This document shows positions 41,912 through 50,329 of a DNA stretch of 64,000 nucleotides, piece by piece. The position numbers were made by a program, and so were the translations under genes. Origin of the DNA: Streptomyces sp. NBC_01428 (GTDB lineage Bacteria > Actinomycetota > Actinomycetes > Streptomycetales > Streptomycetaceae); NCBI RefSeq assembly GCF_036231965.1, contig NZ_CP109499.1, positions 6,386,001 to 6,450,000 of the forward strand, given 5' to 3'. The notes under the pieces are model-generated. The model was not told the DNA's origin. It saw only the letters and a program-made list of their open reading frames with translations, and did not search any database. Within the stretch, counting starts at the first letter, position 1, and each line of letters starts with the position of its first letter.

Positions 41912-43843
41912 CTATCCCGCAGTGAGCGACGTGACAGTCGATCTTCCGGACTTCACCAGCTCATGCAGCCTCGCCCGAGTCTCCGGATCTGTCGAATAGA
42001 TGGCCGTGCCGACCATGCCACGCGTCAAGAGTACTTTGTATGTATTGCGGATCAACCGATCTACGTCGATGTCCGATGCCGCAGTCGTGCCGTTCCCCCT
42101 CCGCAAGGCGGGGTCCTTGGAAGCGGCCCGGTCGATGACCCAGCCGTTCTCCCGCCACACGAGGTCGGGCCCGATGATCACACCGCTCCAGTCGTACTCG
42201 AAGCCTTGCGCCGTGTAGACGCAGCCGACTTGACCGAAGCCCGCAGTGTCAGTGGCCCAGAGCGCCGAAGGCGGTGCACCCATGATCGACCGCTCACCCT
42301 TGAGGTTCCACGGCCGTCCCCAGTCTCCGATCTGAACATCGGCGGGAAGCGCCTCACCGGGCTTGGCGTCCGACCAGCGCCAACAGAACCCGGCTGACAG
42401 TCGGGCCCCGTATCCCTTCGACCGCTTTATGTCCAGGAGGGTTTCCAACTCCTCCGGAGAATCGACGACATCGAGCTGCATCCGACCATCGGGCTCCCAT
42501 GCGACGGGCTCGTCGCCCTCCAGCCCCAGCAGCCGTACGACCCACCGCAGGTACGCGTCGCTCCCACCACAGCGGAACTGGCTGTCCAGTTCCACTACCC
42601 GGCACTGCAGGTTCTTCTGCGCGGCCGCTGCCCTGATCTCCTCGACGGTCCCCGTCTCCCCGGGCCGTACAACCTGGTGCTGGTCCAAGAGGAAGACGGG
42701 CACGCGAGCCACGTCGATCAGTTCCTCAAGCTGCCGCTTACCAGTGCGTTGCGCTGCCGGAGTGAAACGGCTGGCAGAAGTCTCTCGCACACGATGGGCT
42801 TCGTCGCACACCAGCACGTCCAGGCTGTTCCGCCTGGCGGTTGCGAAACTGTTGAAGTACTTGAAGAGGTCCCGCACTTCGGGCTTCCGCGCGCCGGCCA
42901 CCTTGCGCATGGTCTTCGTGAACGACTGCGAGCCGGTGGCGTGCAGAGCGGGAACTCCACGCCGGTACAGCTCCCCGAGGAGCGACAGGGCGATCACGCT
43001 CTTGCCGGTCCCCGGGCCGCCCGTGATGATCACAACCTCTTTGCGATCAGCCTCGTTCGCCCGCTCGACGGCCTTCAGCACGGTCTCGTACGCCACACGT
43101 TGCTCGTCGAGAAGCACGAACTGCTCCCGCTCGCGGACCTCCTGCGCCGCGACGGCCATCAACTGCTTCGAAGGCTGGACTTTGGCGAGCAACAACTCGT
43201 CGGCTGCCTCGGCTCCGGATGCGGTGGCCAGCTTCGACCGCAGGTACGCCAGAAATGCCCCGCGCCTGTCCGCCGTGAACATGCGGCCGCGCTCACTGAG
43301 TTCGACTTCGTCGAGGCCGGCCACGCCGGACGTGGTTGCGTTGTGGAGGTACGCGACGCCCGAAATCCGCTCAGGGTGCTGGGCGAGCGCCCCGTTGAAG
43401 GCGACGAGGTAGTCGCAGTAACCCCGTACCTGCTCGATGGGGTTGAGGACCGGATGGGAGTAGTCGGCCAGGAGGCACAGCAGAGGATCATCATCGTCGG
43501 GGTGAGCCTCGCTCCACTGCTTGAGCTCAACGACGACGTACGAGGGCTCGCCGGTCCGGGGATGGACTCCGGCGAGAACCGCATCGGCACGCTTGCTGGT
43601 CAACGGCAGCCCGAACTCCAGCAGCACTTCAACTTGGCCGAGCCCGGCATCGAGCAGCGCGTCGGTGAGAGCCGGGATGCTCCGATCCCAGGAGCGCGCT
43701 TCCGCCGTGCTCGGACTGTACCCGTGCACCCGAGTGAACTGTTCGGTGAGATACAAGCCCAACGATCCTTCGAGACGGCGGGCGGCGACTGCAACGGCGG
43801 AGTCGCGGAACAGCAAGAGAGGCCCCCAGGCAGCACGAAACAA
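41912..43843 (-). CDS. PD-(D/E)XK-like nuclease fused to DUF2075/SF1-type ATPase (paralogue 1)
   Basis: A 643-residue protein from TTG 43843 (start uncertain). Residues 70-110 hold a PD-(D/E)XK-like nuclease core: EFGLP, Asp87 in RADAVL, and Glu106-x-Lys108 in VVVELKQW. A DUF2075-type SF1 ATPase follows: Walker A GGPGTGKS (275-282), Walker B VLVCDEAHR (343-351), QFRCGGSDAYL (422-432), YTAQGFEYDW (543-552), and motif VI-like YKVLLTRG (602-609). It likely couples ATP-driven translocation to DNA or RNA cleavage. It lies downstream of a divergent paralogue on the same strand. A defence role is inference from architecture and neighbours. Confidence 0.85.
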   Translation of the reverse strand: MFRAAWGPLLLFRDSAVAVAARRLEGSLGLYLTEQFTRVHGYSPSTAEARSWDRSIPALTDALLDAGLGQVEVLLEFGLPLTSKRADAVLAGVHPRTGEPSYVVVELKQWSEAHPDDDDPLLCLLADYSHPVLNPIEQVRGYCDYLVAFNGALAQHPERISGVAYLHNATTSGVAGLDEVELSERGRMFTADRRGAFLAYLRSKLATASGAEAADELLLAKVQPSKQLMAVAAQEVREREQFVLLDEQRVAYETVLKAVERANEADRKEVVIITGGPGTGKSVIALSLLGELYRRGVPALHATGSQSFTKTMRKVAGARKPEVRDLFKYFNSFATARRNSLDVLVCDEAHRVRETSASRFTPAAQRTGKRQLEELIDVARVPVFLLDQHQVVRPGETGTVEEIRAAAAQKNLQCRVVELDSQFRCGGSDAYLRWVVRLLGLEGDEPVAWEPDGRMQLDVVDSPEELETLLDIKRSKGYGARLSAGFCWRWSDAKPGEALPADVQIGDWGRPWNLKGERSIMGAPPSALWATDTAGFGQVGCVYTAQGFEYDWSGVIIGPDLVWRENGWVIDRAASKDPALRRGNGTTAASDIDVDRLIRNTYKVLLTRGMVGTAIYSTDPETRARLHELVKSGRSTVTSLTAG

Positions 43844-43847
43844 CTCG

Positions 43848-43895
43848 TGCGGGTGGGGGCATGTCCTGAGGCGGAAGCCCGGCGGGCCGCGTTGA
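43848..43895 (-). promoter_or_regulatory. Shared upstream box, copy 1
   Basis: A 48-base stretch nearly identical to that at 45965-46015. On the plus strand both contain GGCATGTCCT, then GCGGAAGCC, then GGCGGGCCGCG. It lies just upstream of paralogue 1 and probably holds the promoter or an operator common to both genes. Confidence 0.6.
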
Positions 43896-43950
43896 CGATT
43901 GATCGAATGCTACCGAACGACGTGCGAGGCCGACTGGCGGAATAGCGCCG

Positions 43951-45954
43951 TCACGCACTGACGATCTTGCGCATCGGTTTGGGGAGCGGATGCTGTACCG
44001 AGCTGATCACATGCCCGCGGAGAGCGTCCCGCGTGGCCTCGTCCGTCGAGTAGATCACCACACCCATGATCCCGCGGGTCAGCAGAACGTGGTAGGCGTT
44101 ACGGATGCATCGGTCGATATCGACCTCGTCGATCGTCCTGGGCCGCAGCTCCGGGTCATGGGTGGCGGTCCGGTCGATGACGAAATGCCCCTCACGCCAG
44201 ACTAGATCAGGGCCGATGATCACGCCTACCCAGTCGAACTCGAAGGTCTGGGCGGTGTAGACGCAACCGACCTGTCCGGTTCCCCGTGGGTCGGTGGCCC
44301 AGAAGTCGGCATCGGGTGCGCCCTCAACGGCATAGCCGCTCTTCACGTTCCAAGGCTGCTGCCAACCGTCGATGGCGACGTCCGGGACCAGCTCGCCGTT
44401 CTCGTCCGGATTGCTCCACGGCCAGCAGAAACCGGCGACCGTTCGCGTGCTCGCCCCTGTGAGCCGCTGCTCTTCAAGGAAGTCCGTCATTTCCTGTGGA
44501 GAGTCGGCGAGGTGAACCTGCATCCGCCCGTCGGGCACCCAGGCCTGAGGCGTGTGTACGCCGACGCTGAGCAGCTTCAGTACCCAGTCCCGGTAGTAGG
44601 CACTTCCCTGAGCCCGGAACATGCCACCGAGGTCGATGAGGGTGTGCCGAAGCCCCAACGCCTTCGCGCGTTCGATCAGGTACTCGGCCGTGCCGACCTC
44701 GCCGGGGCGAAGGGACTGCCAGTCGTCGAGCAGGAAGACGGGGACGCGCGCCGCTTCTATGATTTCGTCGGCCTGAGGGCGTGGGTTCTCCCGCTCCTCG
44801 CGCGGCGTGTACCGGTCGACGGAGTGGCGGCGAATGCGGTGTGCCTCGTCGCAGACGACCACGTCACAACTGTCCGGCGGCAGCTTCTTCAGCTGGTTGA
44901 AGTAGGTGAACAGCCTTGTGGCTTCCTTCTTCAGCTGTCCCTTCATGCCACGCGGCGCGTTCTGCGTGTAGGTCTCGCGAAGGGTCAGGGTGAGGGCCTT
45001 GGCTCCGGACGCGTGAACGACGTTCCAACCGGCCTGGTCGAGGGTGCGCCGGAGTTCGAGCGCGATGGCGCTCTTGCCGCTGCCCGGCCCGCCCCGGACG
45101 ATGATGACTTCCTTGGTGCCGCCCTCACGGACCCGCTGTACCGCTTCGTGCACGTCCTGGTGCGCCAGCTCCTGCTCGTCCAGCAACTGGAAACGCTCCG
45201 GCGGTCCCATACGCGTGGGGAGGTTGACGTCGGCGATCTTCGGAGGATCGTACTCGGGGGAGTCGATCAATGCCTGGGCGGCCTCTCCACCCGGCAGTGC
45301 GGCCAGCCGCGCACCCAGCAACTTCCGGAAACGCTCGAACCGGTCCATGGTGTAGAGCCGCCCGTGCTCGCTCTCCGGAAGCTTGAACAGCTCTCGCACG
45401 TCGTCGTCGTGAGCGTTGTGCATCAGTACCGCTCCGACGACGCTCTCGGGCTTGCCGCGCAGGGCGGCTTTGTACTGCACCAGGTAGTCGCAGTACTTCT
45501 GCACCTGCCGGACCGGATGCAGCTTCCAGTTGGCGAAGCCGAGATCGACAGCGACCGACCGCTCCGGGTGCACGGTGGAAGAACGTTGCTGCTTCAGCTC
45601 GATCAACACGTACGAGGGTGCGCCGCTGCCCGGGTGCACGCCGGCCAGGAGCATGTCCACATCGGCGTCGGTGTGCGGAAGCCCGAACTCTATGAACACC
45701 TCCACCTGACCAAGGCCGCGCTCGATGAGGGCATTGATCACCGGAGGGAGACTGTTCTCCCATGCCTCGACAAGACTGTTCGCCGGAGGCGTTCCGTCCT
45801 GGTCCTTCTTCCGCTTGTGCTGGTCCTTGTAGGCCAGGATCAGCCGTTCGGTCAGCGGACGATGAGCCATTCCAGGTTGGCGCTTGACCTCTTCGGCCAG
45901 CGAGGCGGCAGACTCCCGGAGCAGATAGGACGACAAGGACTTCCCCCACGGCAC
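43951..45954 (-). CDS. PD-(D/E)XK-like nuclease fused to DUF2075/SF1-type ATPase (paralogue 2)
   Basis: A 667-residue paralogue of the protein at 41912. The GTG start at 45954 is set by AAGGA 6 bases upstream. The nuclease core is EFGLPHTDADVDMLL with Asp100 and IELKQQ with Glu119-x-Lys121. ATPase motifs are GGPGSGKS (288-295), VVVCDEAHR, MFRAQGSAYYRDW, YTAQTFEFDWVGVIIGPD and YHVLLTRG. Overall similarity to paralogue 1 is clear but many positions differ, so the duplication is old or the genes arrived separately. A Lys-rich insert (AYKDQHKRKKDQDG) precedes the nuclease core. Confidence 0.87.
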   Translation of the reverse strand: MPWGKSLSSYLLRESAASLAEEVKRQPGMAHRPLTERLILAYKDQHKRKKDQDGTPPANSLVEAWENSLPPVINALIERGLGQVEVFIEFGLPHTDADVDMLLAGVHPGSGAPSYVLIELKQQRSSTVHPERSVAVDLGFANWKLHPVRQVQKYCDYLVQYKAALRGKPESVVGAVLMHNAHDDDVRELFKLPESEHGRLYTMDRFERFRKLLGARLAALPGGEAAQALIDSPEYDPPKIADVNLPTRMGPPERFQLLDEQELAHQDVHEAVQRVREGGTKEVIIVRGGPGSGKSAIALELRRTLDQAGWNVVHASGAKALTLTLRETYTQNAPRGMKGQLKKEATRLFTYFNQLKKLPPDSCDVVVCDEAHRIRRHSVDRYTPREERENPRPQADEIIEAARVPVFLLDDWQSLRPGEVGTAEYLIERAKALGLRHTLIDLGGMFRAQGSAYYRDWVLKLLSVGVHTPQAWVPDGRMQVHLADSPQEMTDFLEEQRLTGASTRTVAGFCWPWSNPDENGELVPDVAIDGWQQPWNVKSGYAVEGAPDADFWATDPRGTGQVGCVYTAQTFEFDWVGVIIGPDLVWREGHFVIDRTATHDPELRPRTIDEVDIDRCIRNAYHVLLTRGIMGVVIYSTDEATRDALRGHVISSVQHPLPKPMRKIVSA

Positions 45955-45964
45955 GCCGAATCCT

Positions 45965-46015
45965 TGCGGGTGGAGGCATGTCCTTGGAAGCGGAAGCCTG
46001 GCGGGCCGCGATGAC
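45965..46015 (-). promoter_or_regulatory. Shared upstream box, copy 2
   Basis: The second copy of the box at 43848-43895, directly upstream of paralogue 2. It differs from copy 1 by a few substitutions and a 2- to 3-base length change in the middle. Confidence 0.6.
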
Positions 46016-46131
46016 AGCCTCAAACACTAGCTCGATTCGGAGCCGTGGGTGCAAGATCGAGCCAGGCACCTCAAGGAGTCACGGGGAGGGAGATAATCGC
46101 TGCAAGGTACGGTCGTCCGGAAGATTTTTAG

Positions 46132-46425
46132 GCGCATCGCACCCGGACGATCAACAACCCGCTGCACTTCAACGACGCCAAGGACCTCAAAAGCCAGCTG
46201 CAGTGGGCCGCACGGCAACTGCGCTTCACGGGTTCGGTGCCGAAGCAGACGGTGCCTGACGCCGCATCCCAGCTTGGCCTTCCTGTGGTCCATGAACAGG
46301 CGCTGAAGGGACTCAAGTTCAACGCGGCATTGCCACGCCGCCTCGCCGAGGCGAGACTGGCGGATCTGGAAGGGGCCGTTGCAGTGCTCGACGAGCCGGT
46401 CCGGTTCAGTAGCATGCCAGGTTGA
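46132..46425 (+). pseudogene. 3' remnant of a larger gene, probably a DEAD/DEAH helicase
   Basis: An open stretch of 97 codons with no start codon near its 5' end; it begins right after an in-frame TAG at 46129. It reads TINNPLHFNDAKDLKSQLQW then RLAEARLADLEGAVAVLDEP, which looks like the C-terminus of an actinobacterial DEAD/DEAH-box helicase, recalled from general family appearance. The 5' part of that gene is absent, and A/T-rich junk (46091-46130) precedes it. It is best explained as what is left after an insertion or deletion at the border of the nuclease-ATPase block. Confidence 0.6.
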
Positions 46426-46452
46426 GCAGCGGTTGTGCGTGGGGTTCGGAGG

Positions 46453-47391
46453 TTACGTCGCAGGCGCTGATGGCGCGGGAACGGTGGCAGCGGTAGCCAG
46501 GTCGAGAGGAGAGCGCTGCCCAGGGATCACCACCGCTGGTGCAGTCAGGGCGGTGCCTGCCGGAGCAAACAACTTTGCTGCTGACTGATGCCCGCGTGCA
46601 TCGGAGACGACGACCCCGCCCGTCCACTTGCCCGTTGGCGCCTGATAGCGGTGCTGGAGCTTTCCGAGGCGAGGGCAATGCCGGTCTCGTACCTCGATGA
46701 ATCCCGGGTGACAGTGGACATTGCCTGTCAGGTCATTGGCGTAGGTCACGGCGGCCGACGGCGCCAGCACGGCGCTTACCAGGAGATCGGCGATCTGTAG
46801 ACCCAAGTGTGTGTCACTGTGGCCGAAGACCGGAGACTCGGGCAGGTGGGGCATCACGTCGCCCCCCTTGGCGAACTTTCGGGTCGTCACACAGTGCACG
46901 TTGCCGACGTTGTCGCTGGGATTGCGGCTGTCCAGCACTGCGATGCCGCTGCTGGAGCTCTCCGCAAGGTAGTGCTCGAAGTTCGCGCACAGAGCGGTCA
47001 CAGAAGCCGCGTACATGGCGGTGTCGTCATTGACGACACCGTCCTGCTTCACCCAGATGCGAGCCATGACCCTGCAGTCGCGACGTTCCAGAATCGTCAG
47101 GAGATGGTCGAGGAAACCGTGCGCCATGCGTCTTTGGTTGCGCCCCGGCCGGCGGAAGGACTTGCGTATCGTCTCGCCCTTGATTTCATGGTGTACAACC
47201 TGACTCAAGGTGGGCACTTTGCGCAGTTCAGGCCTGAATTGCTTCTTGAGGGCGATGAAGTCCCAGGCGAGGCCTTTGATCTGGCTCTCCGGCACAGTGA
47301 ATCCGCCGATAACCATGACCGGAACGGAGTCGGCCAGAACCGGGTTGAGGACCTGTCCGGTCCCGGACTCATCGAGGTAGCACAGGTGCAA
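46453..47391 (-). CDS. DUF3800 protein, RNase H-fold nuclease-like
   Basis: A 312-residue protein. The DUF3800 signature is at the N-terminus (HLCYLDESGTG, then VMVIGGFTVPES) with further acidic residues in IAVLDSRNPSD and LGLQIADLLVSAV, as in RNase H-like catalytic cores. Start TTG 47391 is chosen because the domain begins at once and AGGGGGAAGG precedes it; the longer open frame from 47613 has no domain support. DUF3800 genes are frequent in defence islands and near nucleases, but the biochemical function is not settled. The Ala/Pro-rich C-terminus is probably disordered. Confidence 0.82.
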   Translation of the reverse strand: MHLCYLDESGTGQVLNPVLADSVPVMVIGGFTVPESQIKGLAWDFIALKKQFRPELRKVPTLSQVVHHEIKGETIRKSFRRPGRNQRRMAHGFLDHLLTILERRDCRVMARIWVKQDGVVNDDTAMYAASVTALCANFEHYLAESSSSGIAVLDSRNPSDNVGNVHCVTTRKFAKGGDVMPHLPESPVFGHSDTHLGLQIADLLVSAVLAPSAAVTYANDLTGNVHCHPGFIEVRDRHCPRLGKLQHRYQAPTGKWTGGVVVSDARGHQSAAKLFAPAGTALTAPAVVIPGQRSPLDLATAATVPAPSAPAT

Positions 47392-47801
47392 GACCTTCCC
47401 CCTAGGTGCACAAACAGCTATGGCCGACCCCAAATCCTTGGGAGACGGCCATAGGAGGTTCCACGCCGAGCGGAGCTCGGTCGCAGAGTGGTGTTCGTTC
47501 TGAGGCGGAGCGTAGTGGAGTGCGCTTGTGACGGGCAATCGGAGCGTGGCCGAGGCTGGGGTGAAGGGCGGTTTTGCGCCACGCTGCAGCGCTACTCCAG
47601 TGAAGGCCGACATATCGGGACCGGGGTCTGTGAGAAGTTAAGGCTGACAGATAGGGCTCGGCACAGTCGTCGCGATCGGCGTCCCCTCCGATGGCTGATT
47701 TCCCTAACCCGTGGATGCTTGCTGCACCGTGCCCCATCCTCGCGACAGGACGCGCGGCTCCAGACTGGTCTGGCGTTTACAGCCGGCGTCGCTCCATCAC
47801 G
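47392..47801. other. Gene-free stretch upstream of the DUF3800 gene
   Basis: Short frames on both strands have codon use unlike the neighbours and no recognisable domain. The stretch must contain the DUF3800 promoter and the 3' end of the CorA-like gene. No hairpin or repeat stands out. Confidence 0.55.
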
Positions 47802-49310
47802 TCAGTGAGCCGGGGTGCCCGAAGGATGCGGCTCGCCATCGGGGGGTCCTGTCCTGCTTCCGGGGACGGTCCGGCCTGGGGATGCGGGGGCGGCGAAGTT
47901 GGCCGGGTTCAGCATGACGGCTCCGAATTCGCGGGCCAGGAGCCCGTGAATGGTCTCCCAACTGCGGATACGGCTGCGCTCACGCCGTTCGGTCCGTCGT
48001 TCGTGCAGCCTCATCCCCCCGAAGATCGCCAAGGCGCAGGCCAGGATGAGGGCGATGAGGGCGTAGATCGGTGTGTAGCGGTCGTCGAACATCGACCGTT
48101 GGTCGTCCACCTGCCGGGCGTTGATGCCGAAGAAGCCGAAGAGCAGACTCAGGGTTCCGGAGACCGTGGTGACGAAGGTGATTGCCACGACCGTCCGGAT
48201 ACGACGCCGGTCGCCCGCTCGCTGCTCGGCACTCTCGACAGAGGTGAGTTCGGCGGCGATGGCGTTGCTGAGCCGGCCCAGCATCTGGCCGATCGTGCTG
48301 GAGCGTCCGGTCAGACCCATCGCGGAGTAGAGGGCGTTGTGGAAGCTCTCCACGCGTAAGGCCGGGACGAGGGTTCCGATGTCACCGCCCGCTTCGACGC
48401 TGTAACTGAGCTCCAGTTCGAGATGGCTCAGGCCTTCGGAGATCGACTCCAGCATCGTCCGGCGGCGATGGGTGTCGCGTTCGGTTTCGGACCGGGCCCG
48501 GAACCGGTGTCCGTAGGCGTAGGCGACTTCCCGGATCTCCCGCAGGCGTGCGGCCGAACCCACTGTCTGCACGGCGGAGAGCAGGACACCGTTCTCGATG
48601 TAGTCCTGATGGCCGCAGATGAGGCTCGCGTACGGCCCGAGGGCGCCGACTGTGGTGGGTCGTCTGTTGAGTTCGGCGGGGTAGCTGATGGAACTGTGTT
48701 CCGGGCGGTACGGAAGATCGGAGCGGTAGATGACGCGCTGGATGACATCGTCGCCCGGCGCATCCTCCGGAGAGGACACACTGCGGAAGACCAGTTGGTG
48801 TCGTTCGGGGAGGAAGCCCCTGGTCGCTGCGTCGCCGTTCGGCGCGTGATGGCCGACTCGTTCGCCGGCGAGCTGTTCCAGCGGGACACCGCCGCATTCG
48901 ATGCTCGCGTAGTAGAGGTCCTCCATCAGCGGAACCGACTCGACAAGTCCCAGGGGAACGTCCAGCGTCAGCGCCACCAGCACCTGGCCGGAGGGGTGCA
49001 GGAAATGCCACAGAGTCGCGGCCATCGGCAGGCCGGTCTGCCAGCGTTGACACACCAGCGAGGCGCAGTCGAGGGACTCCTTCCTGAGGACTCTGGGTAA
49101 CTGCTCCTTCGCCATGTCGTAGAAGGGTGTCAGCCGGCCGAAGGCCAGGAGGTCCGTCGGAGCATGACCGTCCGGCGGGAGCCGGGCCGGGTCGCAGACC
49201 CAGGACGTCGAATAGACCGTGGTGATGCGGAGGTGGGGCCGGGAGGCATAGGGAGCGAAGAGCCCGCCGGCCGTGCCGTCAGAGCGCGTGCCAGCGCCGT
49301 TCAAGGTCAC
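47802..49310 (-). CDS. CorA-like two-TM protein, unknown function
   Basis: About 502 residues. The first 380 residues are soluble, ending in long helices (RRTMLESISEGLSHLELELS). Two membrane segments follow, near residues 390-412 (VVAITFVTTVSGTLSLLFGF) and 435-455 (YALIALILACALAIFGGM), separated by FGFFGINARQVDD in the place where CorA carriers have GMN. The layout fits the CorA-like superfamily rather than a true magnesium channel. It overlaps the upstream phosphotransferase gene by 32 bases from GTG 49310; TTG 49304 has better Shine-Dalgarno spacing (AAGG). Confidence 0.72.
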   Translation of the reverse strand: MTLNGAGTRSDGTAGGLFAPYASRPHLRITTVYSTSWVCDPARLPPDGHAPTDLLAFGRLTPFYDMAKEQLPRVLRKESLDCASLVCQRWQTGLPMAATLWHFLHPSGQVLVALTLDVPLGLVESVPLMEDLYYASIECGGVPLEQLAGERVGHHAPNGDAATRGFLPERHQLVFRSVSSPEDAPGDDVIQRVIYRSDLPYRPEHSSISYPAELNRRPTTVGALGPYASLICGHQDYIENGVLLSAVQTVGSAARLREIREVAYAYGHRFRARSETERDTHRRRTMLESISEGLSHLELELSYSVEAGGDIGTLVPALRVESFHNALYSAMGLTGRSSTIGQMLGRLSNAIAAELTSVESAEQRAGDRRRIRTVVAITFVTTVSGTLSLLFGFFGINARQVDDQRSMFDDRYTPIYALIALILACALAIFGGMRLHERRTERRERSRIRSWETIHGLLAREFGAVMLNPANFAAPASPGRTVPGSRTGPPDGEPHPSGTPAH

Positions 49311-50178
49311 CCTTTCGCAGAGACTCCATACGCAGCGCGAATTCGTCCGCCGCGTCGCCGGACTGGGCGATCTGCATCAGCCAGGTCGTCATCCCCAACT
49401 CCCGCGTGGTGCGGAGTACCGGATAGCCGTGCCACTCGGTGACGTCGGTGCCGTAGGTGAGCGCGAAGGCCGCGTACTCGGCGGGTTGCAGATCGAACCG
49501 GTCGACAGCCATTGCGGTGGGCACCAGGTCCCAGGCCCGTGGGCCCAACGCCACTGCCTCGTAGTCGATCAGGAGGGTGCGGTCGCTGTTGCGCAGGACG
49601 TTGCCGCGATGGGCGTCACCGTGGACCAAGTGCTGTGGTGACGAGGCCACGAGCGTACGGAAGTCGTCCTCTGCGCTGTCACAGGCTTCGGAAAGGAAGC
49701 GGACGTCCTCCCGTCGGATGCCTGATGCCACGTCAAGACGGCGACGCATGACGGGAAACGGGTCCAAGACCGGGAGGGGAAAGTCAGGATCCGGCAGCGC
49801 GTGAAGATCGCGGAGGAGCGTGGCGAGCGGGGCACAGGCTGTCGGGGGAGAGCTGTCCGGCACGAACTCCCAGAAGGTCACCAGTCGGCCGTCCGCTTCG
49901 ACCGGCTGTGGCGCGTCCGTCGGATGAACGGATGGGAAGCCGGACCGGGCGAGCCAGCGTGCGACGGCGAGTTCCTTGGCGACCTTGTCGGCCATCTCCG
50001 CCGACCGGGCGACTCTGACTACGGTATCCACCTCGGGAAGGGCGAACAGGGCGTTCTCGCCGAGCCGCAGGAGCTTCGCGTCCGGGAACTGGGGCAGTCC
50101 GGCGGAGTCGCACGCGGCCAGCATGGCCCGTCGCGCGTTGGCCTCGGTCAACCCGTCATGAGTCTCATGGAAGTCCAT
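49279..50178 (-). CDS. Aminoglycoside phosphotransferase (APH)-fold protein
   Basis: A 299-residue kinase-like protein. The catalytic loop is LVHGDAHRGNVLR (Asp and Asn of the Brenner motif) and the metal-binding motif is LLIDYEAVALGPRAWDL, with an N-terminal RLGENALFALP nucleotide lobe. The family phosphorylates antibiotics, sugars or metabolites; the substrate here is unknown and resistance cannot be assumed. It starts at ATG 50178 and is probably cotranscribed with the overlapping CorA-like gene. It is the right-hand gene of the accessory block. Confidence 0.88.
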   Translation of the reverse strand: MDFHETHDGLTEANARRAMLAACDSAGLPQFPDAKLLRLGENALFALPEVDTVVRVARSAEMADKVAKELAVARWLARSGFPSVHPTDAPQPVEADGRLVTFWEFVPDSSPPTACAPLATLLRDLHALPDPDFPLPVLDPFPVMRRRLDVASGIRREDVRFLSEACDSAEDDFRTLVASSPQHLVHGDAHRGNVLRNSDRTLLIDYEAVALGPRAWDLVPTAMAVDRFDLQPAEYAAFALTYGTDVTEWHGYPVLRTTRELGMTTWLMQIAQSGDAADEFALRMESLRKGDLERRWHAL

Positions 50179-50329
50179 TGCCGTCAGCCTCCCGAGGCGT
50201 TGGATCAGCTGTCAAGGCGTGCGCCCCGCTGGAGAAGCCCGTAGGGGTTCCGACACGGGACCGCGAGCGGCGGATGTCTGCCGGTGAGCCGACCCTTGAT
50301 CGGGGCCGCACGGCCTCTTGCCCGGCTGC

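Noticed and set aside
45978..46259. Plus-strand 93-codon frame starting inside the shared upstream box
   Set aside because: The equivalent frame at copy 1 hits a stop at once (TGTCCTGAG), codon use is poor, and no domain is seen; the box is better explained as regulatory.
47402..47808. Frames of 106-111 codons on both strands
   Set aside because: Codon bias differs from neighbouring genes, no Shine-Dalgarno or domain is visible, and they overlap each other.
49279..50178. Aminoglycoside resistance gene
   Set aside because: Only the kinase fold is supported; this family phosphorylates many substrates, so resistance is not claimed.
41164..50200. Mobile island integrated at the 3' end of rnpB
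   Set aside because: The accessory genes do begin next to rnpB, but no integrase, excisionase or direct repeat of the rnpB end was found near 50 kb.
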